From Oscillospiraceae bacterium (GTDB lineage: Bacteria > Bacillota > Clostridia > UBA1381 > UMGS1253), in NCBI GenBank assembly GCA_015068725.1, contig SVKA01000007.1:1-61571 (forward strand): DNA of 61,571 nt. The letters are read 5' to 3'. The notes under the pieces were generated by a model. It worked only from the letters and a program-made list of their open reading frames with translations, searched no databases and was not told the origin of the DNA. The stretch's first letter is position 1; every line of letters begins with the position of its first letter. Shown here in pieces: positions 44,982-54,106 of the stretch. Position numbers and translations under genes: made by a program.

Positions 44982-46062
44982 TTGCAGTTTCACGCACCTT
45001 ATCGGGGAGTAAATCCTTGTTTTTTCTAAGGAAAAGTCTGCGGCGCAGCTCGCGGTATGCACGCTCACCCTTTTCAATGAAGAAGTACATAAACGGGTTA
45101 AACACATAATCAAGCGCGCCTACAAATTCGACAAAATCGCCCGTGAAGCCCTTCTTGAAGCGATAGAGTCCATAAAGTGGCTGTCCTTTGTTAAGGTCGC
45201 CCGATACGCCTCTAAAGTCATATATATCGCAGTTGTTTTCAACTGCCCATTTCATCATTTCCCACTGCATAAGATAGTTTGGCATAAGGTTTCTGTCCTC
45301 GTTGCTGCTTGCACCATACAGATACCATACCTTGTTTCCGTAAAGGATTGCAACAGCACCCGACAAAAGCTTTTCGCCATTGTATATAAGGTATAAACGA
45401 AGCTTGTCGCCCATTTCGTCATACATTTTTTCAAAGTATTCAAGCGAGCGCGGAATAAAGCCGTCGCGCACGCCTGTATCCATCATAACCTTGCAAAATG
45501 CAGGCAAATCCTCTCTTGTACCGATGCGACATGTTACACCCTTGCGTATTGCTACACGCACGTTGTAACGGGTTTTGTTTTCAAAACTTGCCAAAACTTC
45601 GTCCTCGCTCATACCGGTCATTGTTTTACGAAATACAAATCTTGGCTGTACTCCTTCAAAGTTTTTGGATTTGTTAAACTTAAAGCCCAAATCCGACATC
45701 ATAGAGCAGAATTTCTCATCGCTTGCCTCGACGTCGGGGTCGATTTTGAGCACATAGCTTTTATGTTTTTTTGCAAGCTCTTTTGCACCTTCAACAAGCT
45801 CTTTTATAGTGTCTTTGTCATATATGTCGCACACAGGACCTCTTGGTGCATACATAATTGTAAGAGGAAATATCGGCACTTTTCTTATAAGAAGGGACAT
45901 AGATCCCTTTATTTTTCCGTTTTCATCTTCAACTATAAGGATTTCGTTTTTCCACATATCCTTAACCTTTGCCCAGGCGAGCGACTGCAGAAAATGGCCT
46001 TTCTTATTTTCCCATAAAAACTTTTCGTATTCTTCGTATCTTTCAGGCGTTAAAAGCTTCAT
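44941..46062 (-). CDS. FemAB family aminoacyltransferase (peptidoglycan bridge)
   Basis: GNAT-fold transferase that adds amino acids from aminoacyl-tRNA to lipid II or its like; specificity unknown. The 373 residues show KKGHFLQSLAWAKVKD at the N-terminus, APRGPVCD, LYLIYNGEKLLSGAVAI and the paired-domain ending YDFRGVSGDLNKGQPLYGLY, then FKKGFTGDFVEFVG. A basic C-terminal helix may hold it at the membrane. Two start codons are close (46071 and 46062) behind GGAGG; 46062 gives the better match to the family start but a 12-nt spacing. First gene of the femAB-alr-prfA operon. Confidence 0.88.
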   Translation of the reverse strand: MKLLTPERYEEYEKFLWENKKGHFLQSLAWAKVKDMWKNEILIVEDENGKIKGSMSLLIRKVPIFPLTIMYAPRGPVCDIYDKDTIKELVEGAKELAKKHKSYVLKIDPDVEASDEKFCSMMSDLGFKFNKSKNFEGVQPRFVFRKTMTGMSEDEVLASFENKTRYNVRVAIRKGVTCRIGTREDLPAFCKVMMDTGVRDGFIPRSLEYFEKMYDEMGDKLRLYLIYNGEKLLSGAVAILYGNKVWYLYGASSNEDRNLMPNYLMQWEMMKWAVENNCDIYDFRGVSGDLNKGQPLYGLYRFKKGFTGDFVEFVGALDYVFNPFMYFFIEKGERAYRELRRRLFLRKNKDLLPDKVRETANEKATYTKESADE

Positions 46063-46135
46063 AATCAGCATCTTCCTCCAATTGTAAATTGATAATGCGT
46101 GCATATACGCAATGTAAAATATATTCAATGCATCT

Positions 46136-46164
46136 ATTTTATAACAAAAAAACTGATGTGTCAA
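46136..46164 (-). promoter_or_regulatory. Sigma-A promoter of femAB-alr-prfA
   Basis: On the minus strand TTGACA (46159-46164) and TAAAAT (46136-46141) are 17 nt apart. Confidence 0.85.
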
Positions 46165-46194
46165 TCTTTGGGATAGATTTTACACAGTATTAAT

Positions 46195-46842
46195 TTACGA
46201 ATTGTTTTGCTTTTTCTTCACTATAAAATAAACCACAAGCGCCACAAATAAAACTACAAGAGCTATAACAAGAGTCGAGCTTTGGCGTGATACAATATCG
46301 GACGCACTGTTTTCAGCATTGGCCGATGTTTCTTCGGTGCTTTCGGATGCTTTATCATATGGTTTAAAAGTAGTTATATATTCATATAAAGCGGCGTCGT
46401 TTGACGTGTATGATGCCACTATTTTTTCATTATCAAAAAAATAACTGTTTTTGTCATTTAGCGCAATAGAGTAAAGTCCTTCTGTCAAAAGAGGAGCATC
46501 GTTTAGTATGATTTTTGCAATACTCTTATGTCCGCCGCCTCCAATAGTGCTGTTTATAGTAATGCTTGCGCCCGCCAGATAGATATTTTCCTGATTTTCA
46601 TTAATGATTTTATCAAAGCTTGAATATATTTCATTTCCGCCCAGCATATAAACGTTTACAACCGAAGGATTACTGTTATCCGCTGAAATATCATCTTCAA
46701 AAACAAGCGCTATATCCGAGCCTGTTCTTATGCGGTACATATCAGCCAAAACTTGTCCGAAAATTGCATCGTTTGCAAACACTGTTTGCGAAACGAAAAC
46801 ACACAATAAAACGGCCAGCAATACATATTTAATCTTACGCAT
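46195..46842 (-). CDS. Predicted exported, C-terminally anchored protein of unknown function
   Basis: A 215-residue protein not recognised. It has a signal peptide (RKIKYVLLAVLLCVFVSQTV, cut near FA/ND), an extracytoplasmic domain of about 140 residues with beta pattern (IYLAGASITINSTIGGGG), a Ser/Glu-rich stalk, and a C-terminal membrane helix (TLVIALVVLFVALVVYFIV) with a KKKQ stop-transfer tail. That layout is typical of surface proteins held by a C-terminal membrane helix. ATG 46842 is 8 nt after AAAGG; it overlaps the end of the DUF6062 gene by 8 nt. Confidence 0.7.
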   Translation of the reverse strand: MRKIKYVLLAVLLCVFVSQTVFANDAIFGQVLADMYRIRTGSDIALVFEDDISADNSNPSVVNVYMLGGNEIYSSFDKIINENQENIYLAGASITINSTIGGGGHKSIAKIILNDAPLLTEGLYSIALNDKNSYFFDNEKIVASYTSNDAALYEYITTFKPYDKASESTEETSANAENSASDIVSRQSSTLVIALVVLFVALVVYFIVKKKQNNS

Positions 46843-47587
46843 TCTTATCATCCTTTCCGCCAAGGCTTTCTCCCGAAAGATATTCAATAACACGCTTTGG
46901 CGCATCTTTGGCGCTGCCCCATGGCATATCCTTGTTTCTGTAATCAAATTTTAGTGTGAATTTGTGAATGTCCTCACTAAGTGATGCAAAAAGAGTCTGC
47001 TGCTTTTTTAAAAGGTCTGATAAAAACAACTTTGCGGTATTTGCTTTAAGGTATTTTTGACTCTTACTAGCAAGCTCGCCAAAGTGAACAAGACATATTC
47101 CTGCGCAGTCATCAAACTTCTTTTTAAAATCAGAATCGTTTTCCCACATATAGAAAAAGACATCAAAATATCTTTCCATTGTTGAATTTATGTTTTTGCA
47201 TATTGCACATTCATTTGTAACCGAGCTTGCAAAATGCGCAAGAAGAGCAGAAGAATCGGTGCTTTTCTTTTTGAAAAGTCCGCCGCTTTTTTCTTCTTCG
47301 CCAACGCCTGCTCCTGCAGTTTCAAGCTTTGATATAACGCTTCGAAGATGAGTGTCGAGCACAAGTGCAAGGCTTAATTTGTTTGGCATATCAAAGAGCA
47401 TTTTAAAATGCCTTTGACAAAAGCCAAGCTCATTTGTAACAGCGCGTGCATCAGGCTCCATCATAGATGCACCGAGAGTATATGTAACCCTTTCTTGTTC
47501 AAGCTTGTGAAAAAGGGTACAAAACGGACAGCTGCCCTCTTCGTCAAAAGCCTCGTTTACGGGAATGGTATATATCGTTTCTTTCAT
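46835..47587 (-). CDS. DUF6062 family protein (Cys-rich)
   Basis: A 250-residue cytoplasmic protein found in clostridia. Its Cys and His pairs are spaced like metal-binding knuckles: GSCPFCTLFHKLEQE near the N-terminus, GFCQRHFKMLF, NECAICKNINSTMERY, and GICLVHFGEL. Repeating CxxC and CxxH suggests zinc or iron-sulfur binding, but no reaction is known. ATG 47587 starts the family sequence KETIYTIPVNEAF and follows AAAGGAT at about 13 nt. It precedes an exported protein in the same operon. Confidence 0.8.
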   Translation of the reverse strand: MKETIYTIPVNEAFDEEGSCPFCTLFHKLEQERVTYTLGASMMEPDARAVTNELGFCQRHFKMLFDMPNKLSLALVLDTHLRSVISKLETAGAGVGEEEKSGGLFKKKSTDSSALLAHFASSVTNECAICKNINSTMERYFDVFFYMWENDSDFKKKFDDCAGICLVHFGELASKSQKYLKANTAKLFLSDLLKKQQTLFASLSEDIHKFTLKFDYRNKDMPWGSAKDAPKRVIEYLSGESLGGKDDKNA

Positions 47588-47636
47588 AGGCTTAAAAATC
47601 CTTTCAAATGAATATCGGATAAAAATTTCTTCTTCC

Positions 47637-47645
47637 ATTATATCA
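47637..47645 (-). promoter_or_regulatory. Extended -10 element for DUF6062 operon
   Basis: TGATATAAT on the minus strand (-10 at 47637-47642 with TG extension); the -35 is weak. Confidence 0.5.
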
Positions 47646-47652
47646 TATTATG

Positions 47653-47661
47653 TGCTATAAT
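47653..47661 (+). promoter_or_regulatory. Extended -10 element for DNA glycosylase gene
   Basis: TGCTATAAT; no clear -35. It is 8 nt from the divergent -10 element, so the two promoters are back to back. Confidence 0.55.
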
Positions 47662-47691
47662 AAAAGCATATTTTTTAGCGGGTGATAAAAA

Positions 47692-48561
47692 ATGAAAATA
47701 CAAGTATCAGGAAGCGACATTATAATAACTGGATGCACAGAATTTGACCTTGTTCACACCTTTGAATGTGGTCAGTGTTTTCGTTGGAATAAAACGCAGG
47801 ATGGACAGTATGAGGGTGTTTTTGGCAAAAAAGCTCTCAAGGCAGCCCAGCAGGATGATAAAATTACACTTTTTAATACAACCATAGATGAATATGAGAA
47901 TATATGGAAAGGTTATTTTGACCTTGACCGCGACTATGCGGGTATACAAAAAATACTCTCAAAAGATGATGATGTTTTAAAAAATGCTGTCAAAGAAGGT
48001 CGAGGCATACGCATACTTTCGCAAGAGCCGTTTGAAACGATTATATCCTTTATAATTTCGGCAAATAACAATATACCTCGTATAAAGCTTATTATCGAGC
48101 GTATGTGCACGCTTTTTGGACAAAAAATTGAAGCGTATGGACGAGAGTATTGCACATTTCCTGATGCAAAGAAAATTGCAGCACTTTCACGCGAAGATTT
48201 AGAACCGATTAAAGCAGGATTTCGTGATAAATATATTTTAGATGCTGCACAAAAGATATGCTCGGGCGAGGTTGATATAGACAAAATTGCCACTATGGAT
48301 TATGAGAGCGCAAAAAGTGAGCTTAAAAAGATAAAAGGCGTCGGCGACAAGGTCGCAAACTGCATATTGCTTTTTGGCTTTGGGCATAAAAATGCGTTTC
48401 CCGTTGATGTGTGGATTCGGCGCATTGTTGAGCATTATTATTTTAATGGTGAGGCTATGGGCGATATAGGCGAATTTGCAAAAAAACGCTTTGGAGAGCT
48501 TGGCGGTTTTGCTCAGCAATATCTTTTTTATTACGCCAGAGAAAATAAACTTGAAAAATAA
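47692..48561 (+). CDS. 8-oxoguanine DNA glycosylase (OGG1-like, HhH-GPD)
   Basis: Base-excision repair enzyme that removes oxidised guanine and can nick the abasic site. The 289 residues have an OGG N-terminal domain (TFECGQCFRWNKTQDGQY) and the helix-hairpin-helix core IKGVGDKVANCILLFGFGH with Lys220; Asp239 in FPVDVWIRRI is 19 residues later, matching the Lys249-Asp268 spacing of human OGG1. It is the eukaryote-like OGG type common in clostridia rather than MutM. Divergent from the DUF6062 operon. Confidence 0.9.
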   Translation: MKIQVSGSDIIITGCTEFDLVHTFECGQCFRWNKTQDGQYEGVFGKKALKAAQQDDKITLFNTTIDEYENIWKGYFDLDRDYAGIQKILSKDDDVLKNAVKEGRGIRILSQEPFETIISFIISANNNIPRIKLIIERMCTLFGQKIEAYGREYCTFPDAKKIAALSREDLEPIKAGFRDKYILDAAQKICSGEVDIDKIATMDYESAKSELKKIKGVGDKVANCILLFGFGHKNAFPVDVWIRRIVEHYYFNGEAMGDIGEFAKKRFGELGGFAQQYLFYYARENKLEK

Positions 48562-48578
48562 TAAATTTGTGGTATACT
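48551..48578 (+). promoter_or_regulatory. Promoter for tyrS and following genes
   Basis: TTGAAA (48551-48556), 16 nt, TATACT (48573-48578). It overlaps the last codons of the glycosylase gene. No T-box is found upstream of tyrS. Confidence 0.6.
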
Positions 48579-48637
48579 GTATAATAGATTGCTATTGTGG
48601 TAAAAAAAGTATAATATAAATTGGAGTGAATAAACAA

Positions 48638-49858
48638 ATGGAAAACGTTTTTGATGTACTTAAAGCGCGTGGCCTTATCGCGCAAACAACACACGAACAG
48701 GAGATTCGTGACATACTCGGTAAGGAGAAAATCACTTTTTATATTGGTTTTGACCCCACAGCCGATAGCCTTCATATAGGCCATTTTATGCAGCTTATAG
48801 TTATGAAGCATATGCAAAATGCAGGACATCGCCCGATAATTTTGCTTGGTGGCGGCACAACAATGGTTGGCGACCCGACAGGAAAGTCCGATATGCGTCC
48901 GATGATTACACAGGACGTAATTCAGCGCAACGCCGATAATTTCAAAGTGCAGATGTCAAAGTTTATTGATTTTAGCGATGGCAAGGCAATTATGGTTAAC
49001 AATGCCGACTGGCTTTTAAAGCTTAACTATGTAGATTTTCTTCGTGAGGTTGGCGTTCATTTTTCTGTAAACAGAATGCTCACTGCCGAGTGCTTTAAGA
49101 CAAGAATGGAAAAGGGACTTACATTCCTTGAGTTTAACTATATGCTTATGCAGGGATACGATTTTTACAAGCTTCATAAAGAATATGGTTGCAAGATGGA
49201 ATTTGGCGGCGATGACCAGTGGTCAAATATCCTTGGCGGTATCGAGCTTATTCGCCGCAAGGACTCCGAGCAGGCGTATGGTATGACATTTACTCTTCTT
49301 ACAACATCAGAAGGTAAGAAGATGGGTAAAACTGAGAAGGGTGCTTTGTGGCTTGACCCTGAAAAAGTATCTCCGTACGATTTTTATCAGTATTGGAGAA
49401 ACGTTGATGACAAAGACGTTATCCGTTTGTTAAAGCTTGTTACATTCCTTCCGCTCGAACAGATTGCAGAGTATGAAAAGCTTGAAGGACAAGAACTTAA
49501 CAAGGCAAAATGCGTGCTCGCGTATGAGGTTACAAAGATGGTTCACGGCGTAGAGGAGGCTGACAAAGCGAACGCTGCTGCAACTGCAATTTTCAGCGGT
49601 GCAGATACTTCAAATATGCCCTCGAGCGTTGTGGATAAGGCCGAAATTGGTGATAAGATAAACGTGCTTGACCTTCTTTTGATGGTTTCACTTATTCCGT
49701 CAAAGGCAGAGGGAAGAAGACTTATTCAGCAGGGCGGCCTTTCGATTGATGGCGAGAAGGTAACAGATGTTTCATATGAGATTGAAGCGTCAAGACTCGA
49801 AGGCGACGGAATTGTTGTAAAGAAGGGTAAGAAAGTATTTCATAAAGTTTCGTTTTAA
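48638..49858 (+). CDS. tyrS: Tyrosyl-tRNA synthetase
   Basis: Class I synthetase charging tRNA-Tyr; 406 residues. HIGH-type motif DSLHIGH, KMSKS-type motif KKMGKTEKG, substrate segments [12 protein letters not shown] and FGGDDQWSN, and a C-terminal S4 RNA-binding domain ([21 protein letters not shown]). ATG 48638 is chosen, 10 nt after GGAGTG; the in-frame GTG 48626 overlaps that site. The longer TyrRS form (TyrZ-like) is distinguished from TyrS only by detailed comparison. Followed by thyA without a terminator. Confidence 0.94.
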   Translation: MENVFDVLKARGLIAQTTHEQEIRDILGKEKITFYIGFDPTADSLHIGHFMQLIVMKHMQNAGHRPIILLGGGTTMVGDPTGKSDMRPMITQDVIQRNADNFKVQMSKFIDFSDGKAIMVNNADWLLKLNYVDFLREVGVHFSVNRMLTAECFKTRMEKGLTFLEFNYMLMQGYDFYKLHKEYGCKMEFGGDDQWSNILGGIELIRRKDSEQAYGMTFTLLTTSEGKKMGKTEKGALWLDPEKVSPYDFYQYWRNVDDKDVIRLLKLVTFLPLEQIAEYEKLEGQELNKAKCVLAYEVTKMVHGVEEADKANAAATAIFSGADTSNMPSSVVDKAEIGDKINVLDLLLMVSLIPSKAEGRRLIQQGGLSIDGEKVTDVSYEIEASRLEGDGIVVKKGKKVFHKVSF

Positions 49859-49905
49859 AAATAAGCCATAAGGGTAAAATATTTTCGTGAAGGAGAGTAT
49901 TTTAA

Positions 49906-50733
49906 ATGAGTCGTACAGATGATATTTTTATAAATATGTGTCGTGATATACTTGAAAACGGCACTTGGGAAACGGGCGATGTGCGTCCAAGATGGGAGGA
50001 CGGCACGCCTGCATATACGATTAAACGCTTTGGCGTTGTAAACCGTTATGATTTATCAAAAGAGTTCCCGCTTTTGACTCTAAGACCGATAAATTTAAAG
50101 GCCGCTATCGATGAGATTTTGTGGATATGGCAGAAAAAGTCGAACAATATTAATGAGTTAAACAGTCATATCTGGGATGCGTGGGCTGATGAGAAGGGCA
50201 CTATCGGCAAGGCATATGGATATCAGCTTTCGGTTAAGCATAAATATAAAGAAGGCGAGTTTGACCAGGTTGACAGAGTTATTTACGACCTTAAAAATAA
50301 TCCGTCAAGCAGACGCATTATAACAAACTTATACAATCATCAAGACCTTCACGAAATGGCACTTTATCCGTGCGCATATTCTATGACATTTAATGTGTGC
50401 GACGGAAAGCTTAATGCAATACTTAATCAGCGCTCACAAGACGTTTTGGCGGCAAATGCGTGGAACGTGTGTCAGTATGCGGCGCTTGTTATGATGCTTG
50501 CCCAGGTTTGTGATTTAAAACCCGGCGAGTTTGTGCATGTTATTGCAGATTCTCATATATACGACAGACATGTGCCAATTATAAAAGAGCTTATAGAGCG
50601 TGAAACGCACGATGCGCCTGTACTTAAAATAAATCCTGACGTACACGATTTTTATGATTTTACAGTTGATGATTTTGTGCTTGAAAACTATAATACAGGC
50701 GCGAAAGTCGGCAAATTCCCCGTGGCTATATAG
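49906..50733 (+). CDS. thyA: Thymidylate synthase (phage phi3T / Bacillus ThyA type)
   Basis: Makes dTMP from dUMP with methylene-tetrahydrofolate. The 275 residues resemble the Bacillus/phi3T branch: DGTPAYTIKRF, LLTLRPINLKAAIDEILWIWQ, SSRRIITNLYNHQDL, then ALYPCAYSMTFNV with the nucleophilic Cys and LNQRSQDVLAANAWNV for dUMP binding. HVYTRH in Bacillus reads HIYDRHVPI. NPDVHDFYDFTVDDFVLENY is the family ending. The adjacent dihydrofolate reductase regenerates tetrahydrofolate, as expected for a thyA-dfr pair. Confidence 0.93.
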   Translation: MSRTDDIFINMCRDILENGTWETGDVRPRWEDGTPAYTIKRFGVVNRYDLSKEFPLLTLRPINLKAAIDEILWIWQKKSNNINELNSHIWDAWADEKGTIGKAYGYQLSVKHKYKEGEFDQVDRVIYDLKNNPSSRRIITNLYNHQDLHEMALYPCAYSMTFNVCDGKLNAILNQRSQDVLAANAWNVCQYAALVMMLAQVCDLKPGEFVHVIADSHIYDRHVPIIKELIERETHDAPVLKINPDVHDFYDFTVDDFVLENYNTGAKVGKFPVAI

Positions 50734-50750
50734 GGAAAAAGGAGATAGTT

Positions 50751-51539
50751 ATGAATCTGATTGTTGCAACAGACAAAAACTGGGGCATTGGCAAAGATGG
50801 TACAATGCCGTGGCATATAAGTGCTGACCTTAAATACTTTAAGGAAAAGACAGTTGGCAAGCGTGTAATTATGGGAAGAAAAACGCTTTTGTCATTTCCG
50901 AAGCAAAAGCCACTTCCAAACCGCGAAAATGTTGTTATATCAACAAATCCTTCATATGTTGTGGAGGGAGCACAGGTTGTCAATTCTACCTACGAGCTTA
51001 GCCGTTATGATATGGGCAATGATACATTTATAATTGGCGGCGGAAGCATCTATAAAGCGCTTTTGCCGTATTGTAAATATGCCTACATCACAAAAATTGA
51101 AGACGAGTTTGAATGTGATACATATTTTCCAAATCTTGACGAGCTTGAGAATTGGAAAATGATAGATGAGGGCGAGCTTTTGAACGAAAATGGCATAGAT
51201 TTTCGCTTTACCGTGTATGAAAACTCCGATGTAGCGGCGTTTGCGGCAGAAGATGCGGACGATTATAACGATAATATGCCGCCGATTGACGAAATTGATT
51301 TTAATGAGTTTGAGTTATTATGCACAGTAGATGACGAGTTTGATGCAGATGTAAAAATTTCGCTACTCCGTTCATGCTCTATTATGGCAATTAAGCGTTA
51401 TTCAAGCTATAGCGCCGTTGCAAAAATATACTGCGGAAATTCAAATCTTGGAGTTATGATATATGTGCAGAAGGATAAGCTTGACGAGGCAAGAGAAATT
51501 TTAAATGCTCCGTTTGATGAAAGTGAGCTTGGAGAGTAA
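50751..51539 (+). CDS. folA: Dihydrofolate reductase with C-terminal DUF2007-like domain
   Basis: Residues 1-164 are a complete DHFR: LIVATDKNWGIGKDGTMPWH, catalytic Asp26 in SADLKYFKEKT, IMGRKTLLSFP for NADPH, and TFIIGGGSIYKALLP. After an acidic linker (about 165-185) residues about 186-256 (ELLCTVDDEFDADVKISLLR, YCGNSNLGVMIYVQKDKLDE) resemble the free-standing DUF2007 signal-transducing-type domain. A normal DHFR is about 160 residues, so this is a fusion. No stop or frame change separates the parts. Start ATG 50751, 17 nt after thyA. Confidence 0.88.
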   Translation: MNLIVATDKNWGIGKDGTMPWHISADLKYFKEKTVGKRVIMGRKTLLSFPKQKPLPNRENVVISTNPSYVVEGAQVVNSTYELSRYDMGNDTFIIGGGSIYKALLPYCKYAYITKIEDEFECDTYFPNLDELENWKMIDEGELLNENGIDFRFTVYENSDVAAFAAEDADDYNDNMPPIDEIDFNEFELLCTVDDEFDADVKISLLRSCSIMAIKRYSSYSAVAKIYCGNSNLGVMIYVQKDKLDEAREILNAPFDESELGE

Positions 51540-51540
51540 T

Positions 51541-52023
51541 ATGAAGAAGGTAGAGCTTTTTACAGACGGCGCATGTAGCGGAAATCCCGGTAAGGGTGGC
51601 TATGGCGCGATATTAAAATATAACTCATATGAAAAGGAATTTTCAAAAGGGTATGTGTGCACCACCAACAACCGTATGGAGCTTATGGCAGCCATTGCAG
51701 GACTTGAGGCTTTAAAAGAACCTTGCGAGGTTGAGCTTTTCAGCGATTCAAAATACCTTGTAGACGCAATAGAAAAGGGCTGGGTATATAACTGGAAGAA
51801 AAACGGCTGGATAAAAAAGGACAGAAAAAAAGCGCTCAATGTTGACTTGTGGGAGAGGCTTCTTTCACTTATGAACACGCACTCTGTTACACTTCACTGG
51901 GTAAAAGGACACGACGGACACAGCGAAAATGAGCGCTGCGACAGGCTTGCGGTTTTGTCATATATGTCTGACTCGCTTTTCGAAGATGAAGGCTTTGTAG
52001 CTCAGAGCTTTTATGATGCATAA
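51541..52023 (+). CDS. rnhA: Ribonuclease HI
   Basis: Hydrolyses RNA in RNA-DNA hybrids. The 160 residues carry the DEDD active site: LFTDGACSGNPGKGGYG, TNNRMELMAAIAGLEAL, LFSDSKYLVDAIEKGW and VKGHDGHSENERCDRLA. ATG 51541 follows GGAGAG and is one base past the dfr stop (51539); an in-frame start at 51505 lies within dfr. With rnhB at 39.4 kb the window encodes both types of RNase H. Confidence 0.94.
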   Translation: MKKVELFTDGACSGNPGKGGYGAILKYNSYEKEFSKGYVCTTNNRMELMAAIAGLEALKEPCEVELFSDSKYLVDAIEKGWVYNWKKNGWIKKDRKKALNVDLWERLLSLMNTHSVTLHWVKGHDGHSENERCDRLAVLSYMSDSLFEDEGFVAQSFYDA

Positions 52024-52034
52024 TTTAGTATAAA

Positions 52035-52074
52035 AACACTTCTTTGGTAAATAATATTTACTAAAAGAGGTGTT
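52035..52074 (+). promoter_or_regulatory. Hairpin covering the ribosome site of the UPF0180 gene
   Basis: AACACTTCTTTGGTAAAT (52035-52052) pairs with ATTTACTAAAAGAGGTGTT (52056-52074) with one bulge and a 3-nt loop. GAGGTG (52067-52072), the Shine-Dalgarno site for the gene at 52080, lies in the right arm. TTGTTTT follows, so it may also act as a terminator after rnhA. Confidence 0.65.
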
Positions 52075-52079
52075 GTTTT

Positions 52080-52337
52080 ATGATTATAGCAGTGCAGGAC
52101 GGACTTGAAAAGCTTGCGCGTGAGATTGGCAAATATGGAATAAAAGTACTGATGTGCTCTGAGTGTAATTGCGCAGTAGATGCGTTTGTATATGTTGGCG
52201 ATAGTATGCCGAATTTACCTTCGCTTAGCGCATCGACTGCTCAAAGCAGTGGCGTTTTTATGATAAATGCTTATGGTAAAAGTGCGGGGGAGATTGTGGA
52301 TATTTTAAACAGGCGCACGTATACGCCGCTTTTCTGA
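52080..52337 (+). CDS. UPF0180 (YkuS-like) small protein
   Basis: An 85-residue cytoplasmic protein resembling Bacillus YkuS of the UPF0180 family: N-terminal half with GLEKLAREIGKYGIKV and ECNCAVDAFVYVGD, C-terminal half VFMINAYGKSAGEIVDIL matching the family ending VINAxGLTAxEI. Function unknown. Start ATG 52080 is 7 nt from GAGGTG, which is buried in the hairpin above. Confidence 0.75.
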   Translation: MIIAVQDGLEKLAREIGKYGIKVLMCSECNCAVDAFVYVGDSMPNLPSLSASTAQSSGVFMINAYGKSAGEIVDILNRRTYTPLF

Positions 52338-52368
52338 AAATAAAATTAAAAAAATACTCTGTTTTGGT

Positions 52369-52397
52369 TGAAAAAAGACAATTTTAGGTATATAATG
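52369..52397 (+). promoter_or_regulatory. Promoter for nifS-nifU
   Basis: TTGAAA (52369-52374), 17 nt, TATAAT (52392-52397). Confidence 0.8.
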
Positions 52398-52440
52398 TTT
52401 TTTGAAATGTTTTTTCTTGGAACAAAGGAGGTCAGAGGAA

Positions 52441-53627
52441 TGGCTGATAGAATATATATGGACAACGCGGCGACGACGCCTATAAAAAAAGAAGTGCTTG
52501 ATGCGATGATGCCGTATCTTACAGAAGAATATGGAAACGCATCTTCGATTTATGCGCAGGGAAGAAGTGCAAAAAGCGCACTTGATAAGGCGCGCGAGAC
52601 TGCCGCTACAGCAATCGGAGCAAAGGCAAACGAGATTTACTTTACATCGTGCGGCTCAGAGGCTGATAACTGGGCAATAAAGGGCGCAGCTATGGGCTGG
52701 AAGGATAAGGGAAGACACATTATAAGTTCAGCGATTGAACATCATGCGGTGCTTCATACGCTTGAATATCTTGAGAAAAATGGCTTCGAGGTTACATATC
52801 TGCCGGTAGATGAATTTGGCATGATACGTCTTGATGATTTAAAAAAAGCAATAAGAGAAGATACAATTCTTATTACAATAATGTTTGCAAATAATGAAAT
52901 TGGCACTATAGAGCCGATTGGTGAAATTGCAAAAATAGCAAAAGAAAATAAGATTTTGTTTCACACCGATGCTGTTCAGGCGGTAGGACACGTGAAAATT
53001 GATGTAAAAGAGCTTGGAGTTGATATGCTCTCAATTTCGGCGCATAAAATATACGGTCCCAAGGGTGTTGGAGCGCTTTATGTAAGAAATGGCATAAAGC
53101 TTGACAATTTTATGCATGGCGGCGCACAGGAGAGAGCGCGACGTGCCGGTACGGAAAATGTTGCCGGAATTGTTGGTTTTGCGAAAGCACTAAAGCTTGC
53201 AACTGATGATATAGAAGAAAATATAGAAAAGCTTACGACTCTTCGTGATATGCTCATAGATGGCATAAGCGAGCGGATACCATTTTGCCGCCTAAACGGT
53301 CATAGAACACAGCGTCTTTGCAATAACGTAAACTTTTCGTTTGAATTTATAGAGGGTGAATCACTTCTGCTTATGCTTGATATGAAGGGTGTTTCGGCAT
53401 CGAGCGGAAGCGCGTGTACGTCAGGCTCGCTTGACCCGTCGCACGTTCTTTTGTCGATAGGCTTAAAGCATGAAATTGCTCACGGTTCATTAAGACTGAG
53501 CATAGGTGATTTTACAACGAAGGAAGAAATAGAGTATGTGCTTGATGTGCTCGGACCGATTGTGCAAAGGCTTCGTGATATGTCGCCCTTGTATGAAGAA
53601 ATAGAAAGGGGAATAAGAAATGTATAG
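52441..53627 (+). CDS. nifS: Cysteine desulfurase NifS/IscS type
   Basis: PLP enzyme that takes sulfur from cysteine for Fe-S assembly, forming a persulfide. The 395 residues show [39 protein letters not shown], the PLP Lys in [10 protein letters not shown], and the active-site Cys in [16 protein letters not shown] (group I, long loop). ATG 52441 follows AAAGGAGG. The next gene overlaps by 8 nt and encodes the U-type scaffold. No iscR is next to it. Confidence 0.95.
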
Positions 53628-54051
53628 TGAAAAAGTATTAGACCATTTTTCAAATCCACGCAACGTTGGCGAAATTGCCGATGCAAATGCAATAGGCGAG
53701 GTTGGCAACGCAAAATGCGGTGATATTATGAAAATATATATGAAAATCGAAGATGAAATCGTAAAGGATGTCAAATTTAAGACGTTCGGCTGCGGTGCTG
53801 CAGTTGCAACAAGCTCAATGGCAACTGAGCTTGTTAAGGGAAAAACCATTGATGAGGCGCTCTCGCTTACAAATAAGGCGGTTATGGAGGCACTTGATGG
53901 ACTTCCGGCGGCGAAAATCCATTGTTCTGTGCTTGCAGAGGAGGCAATCCACAGTGCAATTGAGGATTATTATAATCGCCTTGGAATTAAAAATGACAAG
54001 ATTAAAAAATGCAGCGGTTGTTGCAGTAGTTGTCATGCACACGACGAGTAA
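53620..54051 (+). CDS. nifU: Fe-S cluster scaffold NifU/IscU-like protein
   Basis: A 143-residue scaffold on which Fe-S clusters are built with sulfur from the desulfurase. Three conserved Cys are in [19 protein letters not shown] and [11 protein letters not shown]; the Asp in CGD that promotes cluster release is present. An added C-terminal tail [15 protein letters not shown] is rich in Cys and His. It overlaps nifS by 8 nt, ensuring coupled expression, and ends at a strong terminator. Confidence 0.93.
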   Translation: MYSEKVLDHFSNPRNVGEIADANAIGEVGNAKCGDIMKIYMKIEDEIVKDVKFKTFGCGAAVATSSMATELVKGKTIDEALSLTNKAVMEALDGLPAAKIHCSVLAEEAIHSAIEDYYNRLGIKNDKIKKCSGCCSSCHAHDE

Positions 54052-54061
54052 GAAATATGAT

Positions 54062-54096
54062 AAAAAAGCTTCGGATATGATTCCGAAGCTTTTTTT
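54062..54096. terminator. Bidirectional terminator after nifU
   Basis: A 13-bp stem AAAAAGCTTCGGA / TCCGAAGCTTTTT with TATGAT loop; A and T runs on both sides, between convergent genes. Confidence 0.92.
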
Positions 54097-54106
54097 ATTT
54101 GTATGG

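Noticed and set aside
48562-48637. T-box in front of tyrS
   Set aside because: The gap is too short and lacks the T-box sequence and terminator seen in front of paaK.
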